64,000 nt of DNA from Solibacillus sp. FSL R5-0449 (GCF_037975215.1 NZ_CP150239.1:720001-784000); one strand, 5' to 3'. Shown: positions 28,701 through 37,950, counted from the first letter of the stretch. A program made the numbers and translations. Notes: generated by a model from the sequence alone, not told the origin.

Positions 28701-29399
28701 TATTTGCGTGTTATTGATTATAAATCAAGCGGCCGCAAACTTGATTTTACCGAAGTATATAACGGGATCTCGCTGCAGCTGCTGACGTATTTAGATGTAG
28801 CAATGAAAAATATCCCGATAATCGCACGTGAAGGGAAGTTCATTCAGGATTTATCGGAACTGGAGAATATTATTGTCCAGGCTGCCGGGATGTTCTATCT
28901 GCATGTGCACAATCCGCTAATTCCGACAGAGGACTATGAGCAGTATGATCGTGTGGAAAGTATGCGTCAGGAGAAGTTCAAGTTAAGCGGCTATATGGTG
29001 AAAGATGTGGAAGTGGCGCAACTGATGGACAAGTCACTTGAGCCGAGTAAAACATCCATTATCGTACCAGCGGCGTTTAAAAGCGGAGAGAATCCGGAAT
29101 TCAACAGCCGTTCCTCAAAAGTGATTGAACAGGAACAGATGGAAAACTTGCAGGAATTTGTACACTATAAATTCCGTCAGGCGGGCAATGAAATTTACCG
29201 AGGAAATACGGAAATTAAGCCATACAGCTTAGGTAATCAAAAGGCTTGTACGTATTGCAGTTTTAAATCAGTTTGCCAGTTCGACCAGTCGGAAACAGGC
29301 AACAGTTTCAATGAAATTAAGAAACAGCCGGAACAGGAAGTATTTGAAAACATTAAAAAGGTGGTATGTGCAGATGACAATTCCAGCGAAGCCGAGTGA
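25758..29399 (+). CDS. addB: ATP-dependent helicase/deoxyribonuclease subunit B
   Basis: AddAB resects double-strand DNA ends and recognises Chi sites for recombination. The 1213-residue protein has Walker A GRAGTGKTTL at its N-terminus, a RecB-type nuclease motif near residue 990 (LRVIDYKSSGRKLDF) and the four iron-sulphur cysteines, one in FYSCPYSHF near residue 820 and three in CTYCSFKSVC near 1163-1172. The GTG at 25758 follows GAGGTGGG and gives the family-like start TLRVITGRAG; upstream codons are unlike AddB. The end overlaps addA by 26 bases. Confidence 0.97.
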   Translation: MTLRVITGRAGTGKTTLIHREIVDDLKTNIFGHPIFILVPDQMSFTTEYELTTNYDIEGMMRAQVMTFKRLAWFVLQNEGGIAHERIDGTGYRMLLRRILEEHQEEFLLFKRAAGKPGFTKEVEQILKEFSQYHIDVETIDPLIESLKLNGASEVLLHKLHDLNIILKQLHERIGTEYIDGDGYFPLLIERIPKMESLRDTHIYLDGFVSFNGQEFAILKELLIYAKRVTMVLPMEEPQMDLLEGSVFYRAAMTYDKLKNELQKLRFERGIDIEEEPRVHLEVNYRATNRDLLHIEHCFDKITDTPVESSGHAKILEGVNPRAEVQGIAQEIKQLVLEKGLRYKDIGIMYRQADVYDAIIGTTFTQYEIPFFSNEKRAMLYHPLIEFSRSVLEIITTNWKYEPVFRSIKTDLFFPYGANLVAMRDRADILENFVIAKGIVHDRWMKDEVWHYRRFKSLEKVNAVQTEDELEHEQLLKSVRDLIREPVMALQNRLKGKKTGREIVVALYEFMEQLDIYKKLLKMQEQEEQADSLHQSLEHEQAWNGWIHILEQFDLMFGDKIMPLEEAAQILDEGFETLEFASVPPTLDEVTVSTVEFARFDNKKAIFVIGVNDGVYPMRMEAGGLLSDDERETFEKIDVELAPGIKSRLLQESFLFYRAISSSTQYLYITYANADEESKSKLPSLYINRLHGMFEITENRGTPEEKTVRTLPHRQIAMDPLDELQKDHVLNYLQHPSPAIGFLMTQLKQAQHERRPLTEEWAALKAFYEREQRWKDVLNVVEKPLYTTNEAEPLTEDIATALYGEDFLASVSRIERFYSCPYSHFVSYGLKLQERTEFKLETFAMGDLFHEAIRTILSEKESSIPLTTYVACYKKADETISKLADYFSYSILKSSHRFEYIKTKLVKIVARTIYALINQSELSKFKAIAHEKPFGKRDDKNTEQDDRNPLEALKIDLEHNRKMYVRGQIDRIDAYKDAENLYLRVIDYKSSGRKLDFTEVYNGISLQLLTYLDVAMKNIPIIAREGKFIQDLSELENIIVQAAGMFYLHVHNPLIPTEDYEQYDRVESMRQEKFKLSGYMVKDVEVAQLMDKSLEPSKTSIIVPAAFKSGENPEFNSRSSKVIEQEQMENLQEFVHYKFRQAGNEIYRGNTEIKPYSLGNQKACTYCSFKSVCQFDQSETGNSFNEIKKQPEQEVFENIKKVVCADDNSSEAE

Positions 29400-32300
29400 T
29401 GTTCAATGGACAGATGTGCAGTGGAAAGCCATCTACGCATCCGGCCATGACATATTAGTATCGGCAGCGGCCGGTTCAGGGAAAACAGCGGTATTGATCG
29501 AGCGACTGATCCAAAAGATATTGGCGCCTGAAGATAAGCGGATTGATGTGGATGAGCTGCTCGTTGTAACGTTTACAAATGCATCGGCTGCGGAAATGCG
29601 CAACCGGATGGCGGAAGCGCTTGAAAAGGAACTTGCCCAAAATCCGAGCAACCATTTTCTGCGCCGTCAGTTAAGTTTATTGAACAAAGCGCAAATCTCA
29701 ACACTGCATTCTTTCTGCTTATCAATTTGCCGTGAATATGCATACACGATTGATCTGGACCCGGGTTTCCGTTTGGCAAGTACAGAAGAAGCTTCGTTAT
29801 TGCAAGATGACGTACTGATGGATGTGCTTGAAAAGGCATACCGGGGTGATATGGGAACATTGTTCACGAAAGAGGAGCTTTACACATTAGTCGACAGCTT
29901 TGCCTCTGACCGCAGTGACCAGGCAATTGAACTGTTGCTGCAGGAAATGTATAAAGTGTCGCGTGTTCAGCCAAACCCGTATGAATGGCTGCGCGCATTG
30001 CCGGAGAAATACGATATCGATCCGGAAAGTCCGATTGATGAGTTGGGTATTGCGAAGGAAGTGCGTCCGTTTATAATCGGGAGTCTGAAAGAAATTGCCA
30101 CACGGCTTGAAAAAGGATTGCAAATCGTGACCGTTACACCTGCTTTAGAGAAAAACAAGCCATTGTTTGAAGCGGAATATACAGGGGTTAAGCATGTACT
30201 TGAAGCGATGGAGGAAGGTTCATGGGAACAGGCATATGAGCTGATCCCTGCAGTTGAGTTCGGTCGGATCAAGCCTTTGACGAAAAAGGATACAGAGGAA
30301 GATAAGCAAACTTATGCGGTAGCGAAAAATCATCGTGATACGGCAAAAGAAATGCTTACGGATTTAAAGGAAACATTTTTTGCGCGTCATCCTAAGTTGT
30401 ATGTTCAGGAAATGGCGGCGACAAAGCCGATTTTGGAAACACTCGTGAAACTGACGATTGAATACAGTGAAGCGTTTAAAAAAGCGAAGCAAGAGCGCGG
30501 CCTGCTTGATTTTTCGGATTTGGAGCATTATGCGCTGGAGATTTTGACAGATGAAGAAAGCACGTCAAATCCACCCCAGCCGTCCGATGTGGCATTGAAT
30601 TTCCAGAAGCGTTTCAAAGAAGTGCTTGTCGATGAATATCAGGATGTCAATTTCTTACAGGAAACAATTTTGCAGCTTGTGAAAAACGGCGGCGAACAGG
30701 ATGGGAATATGTTCATGGTCGGCGATGTGAAACAAAGTATATACGCATTCCGTCTTGCAGAACCGCGCCTTTTCCTTGATAAATATAAGCGATTTGAAGA
30801 GGACCCGTCCGGCACAGGAATGAAAATTGACTTAAATGCCAATTTCCGCAGTCGTTCGGAAGTGCTGGAAGGTACGAACTATGTATTTGAGCAAATCATG
30901 GATGAAGAAGTCGGCGAGATTGCATACGATGAACAGGCAAAACTTAAGTTCGGAGCGAGCTATGATGAGCAGCAAGTGCCGATTGAATTAGTTTTACTGG
31001 AAGGTGATTCAAAAGCGCAAATTATTCCGGGAAGTGAAGACGGTTCTGAGGAAGAAAGCATCAGCGCGGCACAACAGGAAGCACGCTACATTATTCAGCG
31101 CATCCGTGATTTAGTCGATCATGGCGGACAAGTATACAATCCGAAAACGAAATCAATGCGTCCGGTCAGCTACCGCGATATCGTCGTATTGATGCGTTCC
31201 CGTACTTGGTATACGACATTCGCAGAGGAATTTAAACTGGCGGGCCTGCCGCTCTATGCTGAAACGGATGGCGGTTATTTTGAATCGCTTGAAGTAATGA
31301 TTATGATCAACACATTAAAAGTTATCGACAATCCGTATCAGGATATTCCGCTCGCTTCCGTACTGCGTGCACCGTTTATCGGGTTAACGGAAAATGAACT
31401 GGCGAAAATCCGCCTAATTAACGGGAAAGTCCCTTTTTATGAGGCATTAAAGCAGTATAAAGAAGAAGCAGCAGGTGACATGCCGATCGAAACAGAGGCA
31501 AAGCTTGATAAGTTCTTTATGATGCATCAGAAATGGCGCCAGTTCTCCCGTCATGGGGCATTGGCCGATTTAGTATGGCAAGTATATTTAGATACGAATT
31601 ATTACGAAATGGTTGGGGCGATGGCGAACGGCAAGCAGCGTCAGGCGAACTTGCGGGCATTGCATGATCGTGCATTAAGCTATGAAAAATCCTCATTCCG
31701 CGGATTATTCCGCTTCCTGCGATTTATCGACCGCATGAGTTCACGCGGAGATGATTTAGGAATTGCCAAATCAACAAGTGAAGCCGATGATGTCGTCACA
31801 TTACTTACAATCCACAAATCAAAAGGATTGGAATATCCAGTCGTATTTGTAGCGGGGATGAGCCGTACATTCAATACAAAAGATTTAGGCAGCCGTTATA
31901 TTTTCGATCAGGATTTCGGTTTGGCGATAAAATCGGTGAATCCGGATTTAAATATCATTTCGACATCGTTACCGCACTTATATGTGAAGGAAAAAAAGCT
32001 CGCGAAAATGAAGGCAGAGGAAATGCGCGTCTTATACGTAGCGATGACCCGTGCGAAAGAGCGCCTCATTTTAGTCGGCTCGATTAAAGACTGGGAAAAG
32101 CAGAAGGAAGAATGGGCATTTTATCAGGAATTGGAGGAGACAGTGCTCCCGGCTTATATTCGTTCAAAAGCGAACAGCTATTTAAGCTGGGTCGGTCCGG
32201 CTGTTGCACGCCATAACGATTTCCTGTTTGCCAATTACGGTTATTCGAATGAAGCGGCAACAACAGAAAAATGGACAGTACGTATCATTCCGAACTATGA

Positions 32301-33093
32301 TTACTTGCTTGCCAATGAAGCGGAAACGGTGGAACACGAAGTGGTTGAACAGACCGTGAATGAAGATCTGGTTCAGCTCTTGGCGAAACGCTTCACAACA
32401 CCGTATCCCTATGCAAATGCAGTAACGAAGAAATCAAAGACATCGGTATCGGAGCAAAAACGTCTTGAAAGTTTGCAGCGTATGGAAGAAGAGCAACTTT
32501 ACAATATGGAAGCGAAGCGTTATGTAAAAACCGATGTACCAAGCTTTATGCTGAAAGGGAAAAAAGAACGGAAGCTTTCGGCAACCGAAGTCGGTACAGC
32601 TGTACATGCCGCTATGCAGCATATCCCGCAGCAAGGGTTTGCATCAATTGAAGAGACGGAAAGTTATATCCAGTCGCTTGTAGAACGTAAGCTGTTGCAG
32701 CAAATTGAAGCAGATGCCGTTTCAGCGGAAAAAGTATTTGCCTTTTTCCAAACAGAGGTCGGTGAGCGTTTTAAAAAAGCGAAGCAAGTATTAAGAGAAG
32801 AGCCGTTTACACTTAGTTTGAAAGATGAGGAAGGAGATGCCCAAATTGTACAGGGTGTCATCGACTGCATTTTTGAAGATGAACACGGTAACTGGGTGCT
32901 TCTTGATTATAAGACGGATTATATCGAACAGTATTTATTAGGCGATTTTGAGAAAATTAAACAAAAAATGACAAAGTCGTACCAAATTCAATTAAACTAT
33001 TATCAGCATGCTGTCCAATCAATTAAGCGCATTGAAATAAATGAACGCATTTTATATTTATACAGTATTGGACAAGAAGTGAAAATAGATTAG
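29374..33093 (+). CDS. addA: ATP-dependent helicase/nuclease subunit A
   Basis: AddA is the UvrD-like helicase of the AddAB end-resection complex. The 1239-residue protein has Walker A VSAAAGSGKTAVLIERL near residue 30, motif II DEYQDVNFLQ, motif VI VAMTRAKERLIL and a C-terminal RecB nuclease motif (WVLLDYKTDYIE near residue 1173) with the upstream HAAMQHI segment. The ATG at 29374 lies behind AGGTGG and overlaps addB, so translation is coupled. Confidence 0.97.
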   Translation: MTIPAKPSDVQWTDVQWKAIYASGHDILVSAAAGSGKTAVLIERLIQKILAPEDKRIDVDELLVVTFTNASAAEMRNRMAEALEKELAQNPSNHFLRRQLSLLNKAQISTLHSFCLSICREYAYTIDLDPGFRLASTEEASLLQDDVLMDVLEKAYRGDMGTLFTKEELYTLVDSFASDRSDQAIELLLQEMYKVSRVQPNPYEWLRALPEKYDIDPESPIDELGIAKEVRPFIIGSLKEIATRLEKGLQIVTVTPALEKNKPLFEAEYTGVKHVLEAMEEGSWEQAYELIPAVEFGRIKPLTKKDTEEDKQTYAVAKNHRDTAKEMLTDLKETFFARHPKLYVQEMAATKPILETLVKLTIEYSEAFKKAKQERGLLDFSDLEHYALEILTDEESTSNPPQPSDVALNFQKRFKEVLVDEYQDVNFLQETILQLVKNGGEQDGNMFMVGDVKQSIYAFRLAEPRLFLDKYKRFEEDPSGTGMKIDLNANFRSRSEVLEGTNYVFEQIMDEEVGEIAYDEQAKLKFGASYDEQQVPIELVLLEGDSKAQIIPGSEDGSEEESISAAQQEARYIIQRIRDLVDHGGQVYNPKTKSMRPVSYRDIVVLMRSRTWYTTFAEEFKLAGLPLYAETDGGYFESLEVMIMINTLKVIDNPYQDIPLASVLRAPFIGLTENELAKIRLINGKVPFYEALKQYKEEAAGDMPIETEAKLDKFFMMHQKWRQFSRHGALADLVWQVYLDTNYYEMVGAMANGKQRQANLRALHDRALSYEKSSFRGLFRFLRFIDRMSSRGDDLGIAKSTSEADDVVTLLTIHKSKGLEYPVVFVAGMSRTFNTKDLGSRYIFDQDFGLAIKSVNPDLNIISTSLPHLYVKEKKLAKMKAEEMRVLYVAMTRAKERLILVGSIKDWEKQKEEWAFYQELEETVLPAYIRSKANSYLSWVGPAVARHNDFLFANYGYSNEAATTEKWTVRIIPNYDYLLANEAETVEHEVVEQTVNEDLVQLLAKRFTTPYPYANAVTKKSKTSVSEQKRLESLQRMEEEQLYNMEAKRYVKTDVPSFMLKGKKERKLSATEVGTAVHAAMQHIPQQGFASIEETESYIQSLVERKLLQQIEADAVSAEKVFAFFQTEVGERFKKAKQVLREEPFTLSLKDEEGDAQIVQGVIDCIFEDEHGNWVLLDYKTDYIEQYLLGDFEKIKQKMTKSYQIQLNYYQHAVQSIKRIEINERILYLYSIGQEVKID

Positions 33094-33104
33094 GGGGATT
33101 GACG

Positions 33105-34283
33105 GTGGATTTTCGCCCAGTAGGTACGAACGAACGTGTTGCAACACTTGATATATTGCGCGGGGTAAGTTTACTCGGCATCTTATTAGTGAATATGTTC
33201 GGATTTTATTTACCGATGCCGCATATTGCGGATTTGAGCAGCTGGTTTAATGAAGTTCAGGATATAGTACTCCAGCAGCTTTTGGATATTTATGTGCAAA
33301 GCAGCTTCTATCCGTTATTTTCTATGCTGTTCGGGTATGGATTAGCGATGCAATATATAAAAGCAAATAATACGGGGGCAGATTTTTACCGGTTTGCGCC
33401 GAAACGTTTAATTTTGTTATTTTGCATCGGGATGTTCCATGCGATTGTTATTTGGTGGGGCGATATTTTGGCAACATACGCATTTTGTGGAGTGTTTTTA
33501 ATTGCACTAATTCGTATGAAGGCAAAATGGCTCCTGCTTGTGGCAGTTGCGGTGAATGCTTTGTATCATGGTTTTAACCTAAGTTTATATGTCGCGGCAG
33601 GTTTTTTTAACGCATCAACAGATAGCTTCTCTGTCGATATTGAAGCAATTCAAAGTGCTTTAACAGCATACGGTATCGGAAACTGGACGGATGCATTCAT
33701 GCAGCGTCTTGATGACTTATCGATTCAGATGAGTGTCATGATGTGGATGTCGTCTCTATTTACGATATTACCCTATATGCTGTTTGGTGCGGCACTTGCC
33801 AAATGGCGTCTGATCGAGCGGGCAAAAGAAAAAATCATCATATGGGTGATTTTAGCTGTTGCTGGTATTGGCGGCGGAATTTATATGAAGAGCTTGCCGA
33901 TAGCCGGTGATCAAACACTAGGCAATGAATACTTGCAAGTTTATATTGGCGGTCCGTTATTGGCGATTGGTTATATGGCGGTGATTACATTGCTGACACA
34001 ATTGCCGTTCATTGTAAAACTGCTGTCGCCGATTGCAAAGGCTGGCCGTATGTCTCTTACGCTCTATCTGATGCAGTCCGTTATTTGTACGGTGCTTTTC
34101 TACAATTGGGGCTTTGGTTTATACGGGAAAGTGGATGTGCAAATGGGCATTTATATGGCGGTTGGAATTTTCGTCATCCAAGTATTAATTGCGGAAATCT
34201 ACTTCTCGAAATATAAACAAGGGCCGATTGAAGCATTGCTGAAAAGATTTACTTACGGTAAACCTGCGAAACGTGAATCGTGA
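33105..34283 (+). CDS. DUF418 family membrane protein
   Basis: The 392-residue protein has about nine membrane segments and the family N-terminus RVATLDILRGVSLLGILLVN, with the later conserved SPIAKAGRMSLTLYLMQSVI of the DUF418 domain. Members resemble acyltransferase-like membrane proteins, but no activity has been established that I know of. The GTG at 33105 is 6 bases behind GGGGGA and starts 11 bases after addA, so it may be cotranscribed. Confidence 0.85.
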   Translation: MDFRPVGTNERVATLDILRGVSLLGILLVNMFGFYLPMPHIADLSSWFNEVQDIVLQQLLDIYVQSSFYPLFSMLFGYGLAMQYIKANNTGADFYRFAPKRLILLFCIGMFHAIVIWWGDILATYAFCGVFLIALIRMKAKWLLLVAVAVNALYHGFNLSLYVAAGFFNASTDSFSVDIEAIQSALTAYGIGNWTDAFMQRLDDLSIQMSVMMWMSSLFTILPYMLFGAALAKWRLIERAKEKIIIWVILAVAGIGGGIYMKSLPIAGDQTLGNEYLQVYIGGPLLAIGYMAVITLLTQLPFIVKLLSPIAKAGRMSLTLYLMQSVICTVLFYNWGFGLYGKVDVQMGIYMAVGIFVIQVLIAEIYFSKYKQGPIEALLKRFTYGKPAKRES

Positions 34284-34422
34284 ACAAAGAATGCGGTACT
34301 GTACAAAATTTTATGCACCGAACACTTAGTTTTACGAATTAAGTCCCTTTTTGTCAGAAAAGTAAGGTAATTGTTTATGTTTTAATGTATGATGTAAAAA
34401 AACAGAAGGAGTGCTCCACGTT

Positions 34423-35325
34423 ATGAAATTGTTATCATTTAAAGTAAACGAACAAGTAAAGTTTGGCCCAAAAGTGAAAAAAGAAGAGGCAGTTTGGGAT
34501 GTAATCGAAATCCAAAACCAACTTAATGTACTAAAAGACTTTCCGAAAACAATTATTGACGGGATTGCACATGGCTACGAATTTGTTGAGCAAGTTCGTA
34601 AATTAGTAGAGGCAGCTCAAAATCATGAAGATGGCGCTCAATTTAAACTGGCTTATTCTGATATTGAATGGCTGTCGCCAGTTCCTCGTACACCGAAAAA
34701 TATTTTATGTGTTGGTAAAAATTACAGTGATCATGCCCGTGAAATGGGTGCAGAAAAGGCACCAGAACATATCGTTGTCTTTACGAAGTCGCCAACTGCA
34801 ATTGCGCCGGATGAATCGACGTTACCTGTGCATGCAGATGTGACGGATTCCCTGGATTATGAAGGGGAGTTAGCTGTCGTAATCGGCAAGCGCGGAAAAA
34901 ATGTTCCGAAAGCAATGGCATTTGACTATGTGTTCGGTTATACAATTGCCAATGACATTACAGCGCGTGATGCACAGGAGAAACATAAACAATTCTTCTT
35001 AGGTAAAAGTTTGGAAGGCAGCTGTCCGATGGGGCCGTATTTAGTAACGAAAGATGAAATTCCTGATCCGCATGCATTATCCATTGTGACGAAAGTTAAT
35101 GGTGAAGTACGCCAAAATGGATCGACGAAAGATATGCTGTTCTCAGTTTCGGAAATTATCGAGATCGTTTCAAAATATGTAACGCTTGAGCCGGGCGATG
35201 TTATTTTAACAGGTACGCCGGCTGGGGTTGGAAAAGGGATGAACCCGCCTCAATTCTTAAAAGCAGGCGATGAAGTGAAAATTGCAATTGAAGGAATCGG
35301 GACTTTAGCAAACCGATTTGCTTAA
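34423..35325 (+). CDS. yisK: YisK-like fumarylacetoacetate hydrolase family protein
   Basis: The 300-residue protein has the FAH catalytic domain (about 95-300): ILCVGKNYSDHAREMG, then the metal ligands in LDYEGELAVVIGKRG (glutamates) and GYTIANDITARDAQ, and LTGTPAGVG near the C-terminus. B. subtilis YisK has been reported as an oxaloacetate decarboxylase that also interacts with the cell-shape protein Mbl. The reaction here is inferred from homology and from the neighbour yisL. The ATG at 34423 is 11 bases behind GAAGGAG, a long but usable distance. Confidence 0.88.
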   Translation: MKLLSFKVNEQVKFGPKVKKEEAVWDVIEIQNQLNVLKDFPKTIIDGIAHGYEFVEQVRKLVEAAQNHEDGAQFKLAYSDIEWLSPVPRTPKNILCVGKNYSDHAREMGAEKAPEHIVVFTKSPTAIAPDESTLPVHADVTDSLDYEGELAVVIGKRGKNVPKAMAFDYVFGYTIANDITARDAQEKHKQFFLGKSLEGSCPMGPYLVTKDEIPDPHALSIVTKVNGEVRQNGSTKDMLFSVSEIIEIVSKYVTLEPGDVILTGTPAGVGKGMNPPQFLKAGDEVKIAIEGIGTLANRFA

Positions 35326-35364
35326 TAGTTTTATAATGACGGATTACTAGTTTCCGATATTAAT

Positions 35365-35407
35365 AGGCAGTAGATTTTCATTGTTAAGAAAATCTGCTGC
35401 CTTTTTT
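35365..35407 (+). terminator. Terminator after yisK
   Basis: AGGCAGTAGATTTTC pairs with GAAAATCTGCTGCCT (one mismatch), then TTTTT. Confidence 0.9.
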
Positions 35408-35524
35408 GCATAGAAATTTAGCTTTTTTATGACAACTCATTGAACTTGGAAGATTCAATTGAATTTAGAGGGCTTTACATGGTAGGATATGCCTGTAGAG
35501 AAAAATAGAAGAGGTGGAAAATTC

Positions 35525-35893
35525 GTGGATTTTTTAACTAGTACGACACATTTGCACATTACGACTTGGGCAATCGCATTAATATTATTCTTTATTGCTG
35601 CATTATCCGGTAAAAAGTTGAAAGCAGTACACATGATCTTACGTTTAATGTATATTTTAGTAATCGTTACAGGATTGTCTTTATTCCTTGAGTGGCGCGA
35701 TAAAATTCCTGAAAGCGGCATGAACTATGATATGAAAGTATTATTTGGTATCTTAGTAATCGGCTTTATGGAAATGGTATTAGTACGCAAAAGCAAAGGC
35801 AAATCTGTCAATATGTTCTGGGTACTATTCGGTATCGTTCTATTAATTACATTATACTTAGGCTTAAGCATGGGTATCGGTGTAAACTTCTAA
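35525..35893 (+). CDS. yisL: YisL-like DUF1516 membrane protein
   Basis: The 122-residue protein has four hydrophobic segments (starts THLHITTWAIALILFF; ends LLITLYLGLSMGIGV), typical of the small DUF1516/YisL family of unknown function. The GTG at 35525 follows AGAGGTGGA. Its place after yisK is as in B. subtilis. Confidence 0.88.
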   Translation: MDFLTSTTHLHITTWAIALILFFIAALSGKKLKAVHMILRLMYILVIVTGLSLFLEWRDKIPESGMNYDMKVLFGILVIGFMEMVLVRKSKGKSVNMFWVLFGIVLLITLYLGLSMGIGVNF

Positions 35894-35902
35894 TAAAGAT
35901 TG

Positions 35903-35944
35903 AAGCGTGTTAAAAGTTGAAGTGGCTTTTTACACGCTTTTTTG
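35903..35944 (+). terminator. Terminator after yisL
   Basis: AAGCGTGT pairs with ACACGCTT in a long hairpin, followed by TTTTTG. Confidence 0.8.
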
Positions 35945-35960
35945 TATGGAGAAGGGTGGA

Positions 35961-36294
35961 TTCTACTTTTACGGGGAAACGTTCTACTTATGTAGTGTTT
36001 TGTTCTACTTTAGGGGAGAGACGTTCTACTTTATAGAGGAAAGGTTCTACCTTTCCGTTTCCTCTTTCCACATTTTATCCTGAAAGTTCTAATAGCTCCG
36101 GGTGTTCTACATTCAGATGTATTCGTTCTACATTAGGTCGTGAGTATTCTACTTTGCTGGCCCAACGTTCCACATTTCACCTATAAAGTTCTACATTCCC
36201 CGCGATTTGTTCTACCTATGAGGAGAATCGTTCCACATTATTTCAAGGAAGTTCCACTTTTTCGGCTCCACGTTTTACATACAACCCTCTATTC
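35961..36294 (+). repeat. 21-base-period array C (GTTCTACTTT core), the most regular
   Basis: The TTC of each core (TTCTAC, TTCCAC, or TTTTAC once) lies at 35961, 35982, 36003, 36024, 36045, 36066, 36087, 36105, 36126, 36147, 36168, 36189, 36210, 36231, 36252 and 36273. All intervals are exactly 21 except one of 18. The core is about 10 bases (GTTCTACTTT or GTTCTACATT); the unit at 36087 is GTTCTAATA, the core type of arrays B and D. The remaining 11 bases of each unit are unrelated. It lies between yisL and the amylase-like gene. Confidence 0.92.
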
Positions 36295-36453
36295 AAAAAC
36301 AACGCGCCTTCAATTTTTAGCTAGAGCAATCCCTCCATACACATTTCTGACACGTATTTGTCGAATTTCCTATAAATAACTATTTAAGGTAGCTACGTTT
36401 ATATCTTTTTTGGTAAAATGACGATGGACTGTATATGAAAGAGAGGGAAATGA

Positions 36454-37905
36454 ATGGGATTTAATAAATGGTTTCGTACATTAGCTGCGGGTGTGCTGCT
36501 TTCGACTTCATTGTCAGTTGCTGCTGTTGCAAATGCGGAAGAGCGTACGATTGCAGATGAAAGTATATATGATGTTTTAGTGGACCGTTTCTTTAACGGT
36601 ACCGGTAAAAATGATGATGATACAGTAAATGCGCAAGACCCGACGATGTTTGCGGGCGGGGATTTCAATGGATTGCTGAAGAAAATCGATTATGTAGCAA
36701 ATATGGGCTATACAATGCTGTCAATTGGCTCTGTATTTGAGACTGAAAAATATGATGGCTCGATGCCGACGAGCTATACAATGTTTGACCACCGTTTTGG
36801 TACAGCCGATGAATTTAAAAAAATGGTCGAGGCTTATCAAAAACGCAATGTTAAAATGATGGTGGATTTCCCGATTTCCAATGTGAGTCCAAACCATGAA
36901 CTTGCAGAAAAACAAGGATTTGTGGCATCTGAAAACGATGGGAAAATCCAATGGGACTTAACGAATGAAGAAGTACAGAATGAGCTGATCAACAGTGCTG
37001 TACAATTTGTAGATACATATAAACTAGACGGGGTTCGATTGACGAATATTGAACAAGCAGATACTGCTTTTTTAAATCGCTTTATCGAGCAGTTAAAAGC
37101 AGCAGGTGCCTATGTAATTGCGAATGCAGAAAGTGACGCTGATTTTGACGCGAAATTTTATAGTGATACAGCTGCTAACTTCACGAATGCATTTAAAAAT
37201 GTTGATTTAAATACAACGGTACTGGAGCCTCATATCGAGGAAATGCTATCGGGAACGCCGGTTTTATCGATGACCGATACAATCTGGTCGGACCGCTTTA
37301 CATTAGCGGCAACAGAGGAAGGCATGTATCCTCCGACACGCAGCAAAATTTCCATTGCGAGCACGCTATTACTTCCTGGTGTGCCCGTCGTACAATATGG
37401 ATCTGAAATTGCAATGAACGGGAAAGCCGGTGTTGAAGCGCACCAGTACTACAATTTTAAAACGGATTCGGAATTAGCCGATTATGTCGGAAAGCTTCAG
37501 TCATTGCGAAATGATTCCGATACTTTGCGTAACGGGGAATTTAAATGGCTTGAAAATGAAGACGGCTATGTTGTATTTGAACGCAAATCCGATAAGGAAA
37601 CATGGATTGTTGTCATTAATAATAGTAGTAAAACAAAACGTGTGCATATTCCGGTCGCTGAGCTAGGTGAAGGAAAAGAAGTTCGCGGCATGTTCAACAG
37701 TGAAATCATCCGTGAAAATAAGGATGGCAATTATACCATTATTTTAGACCGTGAGATGGTGGAAGTGTACCAGGTGATTGAAGCGCGTGGTATTAACACA
37801 TCTTACATTGTGGCACTTGGATTAGTCGTTGTGCTGTACACAGCATTTATGATAGCGATTATGAAGCGCGGAAAAAAACGCCGTGCCGAAAGTTCAGCAC
37901 AATAG
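36454..37905 (+). CDS. Membrane-anchored alpha-amylase-like protein, probably catalytically dead
   Basis: The 483-residue protein has a signal peptide (LLSTSLSVAAVANA), a GH13-type barrel (about 35-370), a small beta domain and a C-terminal membrane segment (about 450-470; YIVALGLVVVLYTAFMIAI) with a basic tail, so it should be anchored outside the cell. The GH13 motifs are damaged: region I reads MVDFPISNV without the usual NH, and region II reads LDGVRLTNIEQ, with threonine where the nucleophile aspartate normally follows RL. Region IV reads LSMTDT without histidine. A glutamate persists in IANAES. It is more likely a binding or structural protein than an amylase. The ATG follows GAGAGGGA. 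Confidence 0.8.
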   Translation: MGFNKWFRTLAAGVLLSTSLSVAAVANAEERTIADESIYDVLVDRFFNGTGKNDDDTVNAQDPTMFAGGDFNGLLKKIDYVANMGYTMLSIGSVFETEKYDGSMPTSYTMFDHRFGTADEFKKMVEAYQKRNVKMMVDFPISNVSPNHELAEKQGFVASENDGKIQWDLTNEEVQNELINSAVQFVDTYKLDGVRLTNIEQADTAFLNRFIEQLKAAGAYVIANAESDADFDAKFYSDTAANFTNAFKNVDLNTTVLEPHIEEMLSGTPVLSMTDTIWSDRFTLAATEEGMYPPTRSKISIASTLLLPGVPVVQYGSEIAMNGKAGVEAHQYYNFKTDSELADYVGKLQSLRNDSDTLRNGEFKWLENEDGYVVFERKSDKETWIVVINNSSKTKRVHIPVAELGEGKEVRGMFNSEIIRENKDGNYTIILDREMVEVYQVIEARGINTSYIVALGLVVVLYTAFMIAIMKRGKKRRAESSAQ

Positions 37906-37906
37906 T

Positions 37907-37950
37907 AAAAAAGCCTGGAGAAGCAGACACTATGCTTTTCCAGGCTTTTT
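37907..37950. terminator. Bidirectional terminator
   Basis: AAAAAGCCTGGA and TCCAGGCTTTTT pair around a loop with T runs on both strands. It serves the amylase-like gene and yitU. Confidence 0.9.

Noticed and set aside
35961-36294. CRISPR array
   Set aside because: Units are 21 bases with a conserved core of about 10; no long identical repeats, no 30-base spacers and no cas genes.
36140-36379. Open frame between yisL and the amylase-like gene
   Set aside because: By-product of array C.
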